Source of the DNA: Piscinibacter lacus
GTDB lineage: Bacteria; Pseudomonadota; Gammaproteobacteria; Burkholderiales; Burkholderiaceae_C
Assembly (NCBI RefSeq): GCF_016735685.1
Contig: NZ_JAERRA010000001.1
Location: 186,001-250,000 of the forward strand
Direction: 5' to 3'
Length of the DNA stretch: 64,000 nucleotides
Program-made: the position numbers and the translations under genes
Notes under the pieces: generated by a model
What the model was told of the DNA's origin: nothing
Databases searched by the model: none
Seen by the model: only the letters and a program-made list of their open reading frames with translations
In this document: positions 60,284 to 64,000 of the stretch, piece by piece
How positions within the stretch are numbered: the first letter of the stretch is position 1
Layout: every line of letters begins with the position of its first letter

Positions 60284-62080
60284 TCAGAAGGCGCTGTTGC
60301 GCTCGTCGGCCAGTTCGAGCTGGCGGCGGGCCTGAAGCTCGCGCAGCCGGGCGTCGATGACCGAGGCTTCGATGAAGTCGCCGCGCACGCCGCGCTGCTG
60401 CGCGGCCTTCAGGCGGTCGATCGCGCCCTGCAGATCGGCCTGGGCCGCCCGCGCCTCGGCCGCGGCGCGCAGGCTGCGCATCCCCTCGCCGAGCCGTTCC
60501 CAGACGCGACCGAGCAGGGCCCAGGCCGGGCCGTCCTCGGGCCGCTCGGCCACCCAGGTCTGCAAGCGATCGGCCAGCGGCCGCAGGCTCTGCGGCGCGG
60601 CGCCCGGCAGCAGGGCCTGCTCGACCTCGGCGAAGAGCCAGACGCGGCCGCCCGCCGCTGCGAACTGCGTGTCGACGCCGGTGCCGGCCGGTGCGCGCGG
60701 TGTGGCCAGCGCGGCTTCGAGCCGGCCGGCGGCCGCCGCAGCGTCGCCGCGGGCGGTCTGCAATTCGATGTCGAGCAGCTCGACAGCGCGCAGCGCGGCG
60801 GCGTCGCCGGCTGCCAGCGCACGGGCTTCGCGCAGCGGGCGCTCGGCGCGCGGCCAGTCGCGCAGCCGCAGCGAGGCCAGCGCGCTGGCATAGGCCTGGC
60901 CCAGGCGCTCGGGCAGGGGCGCGGCGGTCTCGCGGCTCAGCGTCGCATCCAGGGCCTGCCAGCGTTGCAGCGAGAGCGCGCGCGGATCCATCAGCACCCG
61001 GGCGCGGGCTTGCATCAGTGCATGCAGCAGGCTGCGGGGCGGCGTGCTGCGGCCGGACAGGTCCAGCCCGAGGCGCGAGCGCGCCTCGCCGATGCGCTCG
61101 GTGCTGAGCGGGTGGGTGCGCAGATAGGGGAAGTTCTGGCTGTCGTTGAGCCGCGCGGCCTGCAGCAGCTTCTCGAACATCGAGGCCATGCCGGCCGGGT
61201 CGAAGCCGGCGCCGGTCAGCACGCCATGGCCGATGCGGTCGGCCTCGCGCTCCATGTCGCGCGAATAGTTGAGCTGGCCCTGCACCGCCACCGCCTGGCC
61301 CCCGGCGATCAGGGCATTGGCGGCATCCGCACTGCGGCTGGCCGCCAGGACGCCGAGGATCAGCGTGGCCACGGCCAGGATGGAGCGGCTCTGGTTGGAC
61401 GCGACGCTGCGCGCGATGTGGCGCTGGGTCACGTGGCTCATCTCGTGCGCGAGCACCGAGGCGAGTTCATCGGCCGAGGCCGTCACCGCGATCAGGCCGA
61501 GGTGGATACCGACATAGCCGCCGGGCAGCGCGAAGGCGTTGACCGAGGGGTCCTGCACGAGGAAGGTCCGCCAGGCGAAGCGCTCGCCGGCCTCGCCCGC
61601 CACCTCGCCGCGGCGGCGGGCACTGTCGAACAGCGGCTGCCACAGGGCGCGCAGGTAGTCGTTGAGGACGGGGTCGTCCAGGTAGGCCGGGTCGCGCCAG
61701 ATGTCGCGCATGATCCGGTCGCCCAGGCGGCGCTCGGTGCCGATCGGAATCGATTCGGCACCGCCATCCCCCAGGGAGGGCAACTGCGGCCGTTCGCCCG
61801 GCAGCGGCGCCGAAAGGGCCGCGAGCAGGGCCAGCGTGCCGCCCGTCGACACGCCGTGGACATGGCCGGCATGCGCATCGGCCAGGCCCTGCAATGGGGC
61901 GGGCCAGGGCACGGGCTCGGCGAAGGCGGGCAGGCCCTGGGCGGGCGCGGGGCCGGCCGCCAGGCCCAGGCTCAACAGCGCGATCAGCGCGGGGCGCAGG
62001 TCCACGCGGCGCCGGATCTGGGCCGTGAGGGGCCGGGCCAGGGCGGCGGGCGGGCGGGCGGGGGGGGCGGGCGCGGTCAC
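60284..62080 (-). CDS. Periplasmic M48 metalloprotease with TPR-like tail, BepA type
   Basis: 598 residues. After a hydrophobic signal-like part (about 28-48), the protease domain carries the zinc motif HEMSH near 214 and the third ligand in DMEREADRIG. The C-terminal half is Ala/Leu/Arg-rich helical repeats. BepA relatives assemble or degrade outer-membrane proteins such as LptD. GTG at 62080 is the open start; a GTG at codon 27, right before the signal, is equally possible. It is divergent from moaC by 53 bp. Confidence 0.92.
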   Translation of the reverse strand: MTAPAPPARPPAALARPLTAQIRRRVDLRPALIALLSLGLAAGPAPAQGLPAFAEPVPWPAPLQGLADAHAGHVHGVSTGGTLALLAALSAPLPGERPQLPSLGDGGAESIPIGTERRLGDRIMRDIWRDPAYLDDPVLNDYLRALWQPLFDSARRRGEVAGEAGERFAWRTFLVQDPSVNAFALPGGYVGIHLGLIAVTASADELASVLAHEMSHVTQRHIARSVASNQSRSILAVATLILGVLAASRSADAANALIAGGQAVAVQGQLNYSRDMEREADRIGHGVLTGAGFDPAGMASMFEKLLQAARLNDSQNFPYLRTHPLSTERIGEARSRLGLDLSGRSTPPRSLLHALMQARARVLMDPRALSLQRWQALDATLSRETAAPLPERLGQAYASALASLRLRDWPRAERPLREARALAAGDAAALRAVELLDIELQTARGDAAAAAGRLEAALATPRAPAGTGVDTQFAAAGGRVWLFAEVEQALLPGAAPQSLRPLADRLQTWVAERPEDGPAWALLGRVWERLGEGMRSLRAAAEARAAQADLQGAIDRLKAAQQRGVRGDFIEASVIDARLRELQARRQLELADERNSAF

Positions 62081-62133
62081 AACCTATGATGCCAGCGCCC
62101 AGGTTTCCCGCTTGTTTCCCGCGCCCTTGACCC

Positions 62134-62637
62134 GTGAGCTCCTCCGAATCCCCCACCCCCGCCTCGCCGCTGACCCATTTCGACGCCCAGGGCCAGGCCC
62201 ACATGGTCGATGTGTCGGCCAAGCCCGCCACCCATCGCAGCGCGACGGCCGAAGGCTGGATCCGCATGCTGCCGGCCACGCTCGCGCTGATCGCCGGCGG
62301 CCAGGCCAAGAAAGGCGATGTGCTGGGCATCGCGCGCATCGCCGCCATCCAGGGCGCCAAGCGCACGGCCGAGCTCATCCCGCTCTGCCACCCGCTGCCG
62401 CTGACTCGGGTGGCCGCCGACTTTTCGCTGGATGCCGAGGGCTCCCGCGTGCGCTGCCAGGTCACGGCCGAGACCGTCGGCCCGACCGGCGTCGAGATGG
62501 AAGCCCTGACCGCCGTGCAGGTCGCCCTGCTGACCATCTACGACATGTGCAAGGCCGCCGACCGCGGCATAGTGATCGAGCAGGTGCGGCTGCTGGAAAA
62601 GCACGGCGGCAAGTCGGGCAGCTACCGCGCCGACTGA
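62134..62637 (+). CDS. moaC: Cyclic pyranopterin monophosphate synthase
   Basis: 167 residues. With MoaA it makes cPMP, the first molybdopterin intermediate. [39 protein letters not shown] and [23 protein letters not shown] are the family signatures. The GTG start at 62134 gives the usual length. No other molybdenum cofactor gene is in the window. Confidence 0.96.
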   Translation: MSSSESPTPASPLTHFDAQGQAHMVDVSAKPATHRSATAEGWIRMLPATLALIAGGQAKKGDVLGIARIAAIQGAKRTAELIPLCHPLPLTRVAADFSLDAEGSRVRCQVTAETVGPTGVEMEALTAVQVALLTIYDMCKAADRGIVIEQVRLLEKHGGKSGSYRAD

Positions 62638-62694
62638 GGCCCGGGCCCCGGGCGCCGCGGGATGCGGGCGCGGGGATGAAGACCCGCAGCGGGC

Positions 62695-64000
62695 TCAGCG
62701 CGCGAGCGCGCGCAGCCGCATCCAGTCCAGGTCCTCGGCGATGTCGGCTGCACAGGCCCAGGCGCCCAGGCGCTGCGGATCCGGGCTAGCGCCCGCGCTG
62801 CGGGGGCCGCGGCAGTCGGGCAGCGCCCGCATCGATTCGACCCGGCGGAACTCCTTGAGCCGTCGCACCACGGCCAGGGCTTCGGGCCCGTGGCCGCGGG
62901 CGTGCAGGGCGCGGGCATAGGCCACCATCAGGCGCACGTCGATCAGGTGATCGAGCGGACGGCCGAAGACGGCCAGCGGCACCTGCTCGGGCGCCAGGGT
63001 TGCGGCCGCGTAATCGGCATGGTGACCGAAGAGCGGGCTGAGCTGGCCGCGGGCGATGCGCTCGTCCAGCGGCTGGCGGCCATCGGCCGGCGCGAAGACA
63101 CGCTCGACACGGCGATGGTCCATGGCGGCCATCACCGCCCCCAGCATCAGCAGCACGCCGGCCAGGCGCTGCAGGCCTTGCAGCCACGGCGCCTGCGGCG
63201 GGGCCGTGCCCCCGACAACCGGCCGGGCCGCCGCCGCCGCACCCGCCCCCAGCCACAAGCCGGTGGCCCAGGCCGCGGGCAACAAGAAATAGGCATACCA
63301 GAGCGGGTACTCAAGCTGGCTGTGGACGATCAGCACGGCGAGCATCACCAGCACGGCACGGCCGGGATGGTCGGGGTCAGGCACGGCACGGCCGGGAGGG
63401 TCGAGGTCAGCCACGGCGCGGCCGGGCTGGTCGGGGTCGGCCACGGCACGGCCGGGCTGGTCGGGGTCCAGCCCCGCCCGGTCGACCGGGCCCGGCACCA
63501 CCGGGCTGCCCCGCCAGGCCGCGCGGCGCTGCCACATCAGCGCCAGCCAGGCCAGCAGCAGCAACAGGGTGGCGGGCAGGCCGATCTCCACCGCAAGCTG
63601 CAGCGGCAGGTTGTGGCTGTGGTCGAAGAAGGCGGTCGGCCGGTCGGGGAAGGGGCTGAAGGTCCAGGCCAGGTTGAATCGGCCCCAGCCCACGCCCGTC
63701 CAGGGATGGGCGGCCAGCAGCTCGAGCGCATTGCGCCAGATCGCGAAGCGCGAGCTGCTGATGTCGCCGTCGAACTGGAAGCGGTCGGCCGCGACGAAGC
63801 CCGACTGCCGCGCCCGCGCCCAGGCCGAGAGCGCCAGGGCCAGGCCGCCGTAGAGCAGCGGCCCCAGGCCCAGCAGCAAGCGCATCGGGCCGGGCAGGCG
63901 GCGGTCGATCAGGGCCCAGGCCAGCAGCAGGGCCAGGCTGATCGCGCCGGTGCGCGAGCCGCTGCCCGCCAGCGCCGCGAGCAGGGCCGCCAGGCTGATC
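62695..64000 (-). CDS. O-antigen ligase / PglL-type membrane glycosyltransferase, 5' part cut by window edge
   Basis: 435 visible codons; the frame stays open to the right edge, so the N-terminus is missing. Hydrophobic helices surround the Wzy_C-like signature: GSGSRTGAISLALLLAW, then GVGWGRFNLAW, DHSHNLPLQLAVEIGLPA and, after a loop, HSQLEYPLWYAYFLLPAAW. This family joins O-antigen to lipid A core or glycans to pilin (PglL). The extramembrane loop between two helices holds four 10-residue repeats encoded by a 30-bp minisatellite. The C-terminal soluble part has a helical-repeat look as in PglL proteins. Confidence 0.88.
   Translation of the reverse strand, partial: ISLAALLAALAGSGSRTGAISLALLLAWALIDRRLPGPMRLLLGLGPLLYGGLALALSAWARARQSGFVAADRFQFDGDISSSRFAIWRNALELLAAHPWTGVGWGRFNLAWTFSPFPDRPTAFFDHSHNLPLQLAVEIGLPATLLLLLAWLALMWQRRAAWRGSPVVPGPVDRAGLDPDQPGRAVADPDQPGRAVADLDPPGRAVPDPDHPGRAVLVMLAVLIVHSQLEYPLWYAYFLLPAAWATGLWLGAGAAAAARPVVGGTAPPQAPWLQGLQRLAGVLLMLGAVMAAMDHRRVERVFAPADGRQPLDERIARGQLSPLFGHHADYAAATLAPEQVPLAVFGRPLDHLIDVRLMVAYARALHARGHGPEALAVVRRLKEFRRVESMRALPDCRGPRSAGASPDPQRLGAWACAADIAEDLDWMRLRALAR
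63351..63470 (-). repeat. Four tandem 30-bp repeats in the ligase gene
   Basis: Units at 63351-63380, 63381-63410, 63411-63440 and 63441-63470 differ at only a few bases. They keep the reading frame and code for variants of DPDQPGRAVA. A partial fifth unit follows. The repeat lies in a loop outside the membrane and could gain or lose units by slippage without a frameshift. Confidence 0.92.

Overview
The window is GC-rich chromosomal DNA from a betaproteobacterium of the order Burkholderiales. The evidence is the fused str/S10 and secE-nusG-rplKAJL-rpoBC gene order, a trpE-G-D-C-ung cluster, an MHFG-type PEP-CTERM protein, and the ApaG/Rpe and Ssb/UvrA relatives. The Rubrivivax-Leptothrix-Roseateles side of the order is plausible but cannot be proven here. 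There is no phage, integrase, transposase or CRISPR array.

Region 1 (1-21.2 kb, minus strand) is the core gene-expression block. One transcript, from a near-consensus promoter at 6466-6494, carries rpsL-rpsG-fusA-tuf-rpsJ, with rplC-rplD continuing past the left edge from an extra promoter at 1277-1305. A second transcript begins inside the 3' end of ung and carries tRNA-Tyr, tRNA-Gly, tRNA-Thr, tuf, tRNA-Trp, secE, nusG, rplK, rplA, rplJ, rplL, rpoB and rpoC. It has a partial terminator between rplL and rpoB and a strong one after rpoC. The two tuf genes encode identical proteins. A lone PIN-domain gene sits on the plus strand between the two blocks.

Region 2 (21.2-30.9 kb, minus strand) is metabolic. 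The tryptophan genes trpE-trpG-trpD-trpC are followed by ung, and trpE is preceded by a candidate leaderless leader peptide containing Trp-Pro-Trp. A 165-bp palindrome lies between trpD and trpC. Then come a small membrane peptide, an MHS-type transporter, gph, ogt and rpe.

Region 3 (30.9-39.4 kb) holds envelope and accessory genes: apaG, a COG4389 membrane protein, mltA, two small membrane or exported proteins, a flavin reductase, comFB, and a DUF1800-DUF1501 pair.

Region 4 (39.4-45.9 kb, minus strand) is the most distinctive part. Three short hydrophobic Gly/Leu-rich peptides have near-identical double-glycine leaders. They lie next to a complete type I exporter: an HlyD-like adaptor, an ABC transporter with an N-terminal C39 leader peptidase, and a TolC-like outer-membrane protein. 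This looks like an export system for unmodified bacteriocin-like or otherwise secreted peptides. No immunity gene is visible.

Region 5 (46-64 kb) has a thioredoxin-like gene and ssb, recQ, an FNR-like regulator with an altered cysteine set next to two multiheme cytochrome c genes, a MocR/PdxR-type regulator, uvrA, a CAP-domain protein, a PEP-CTERM protein, a SWIB-domain protein with a Lys/Ala-rich tail, ohrR-ohr, a BepA-like M48 protease, moaC, and the 3' part of an O-antigen-ligase/PglL-type gene that contains a 30-bp minisatellite.
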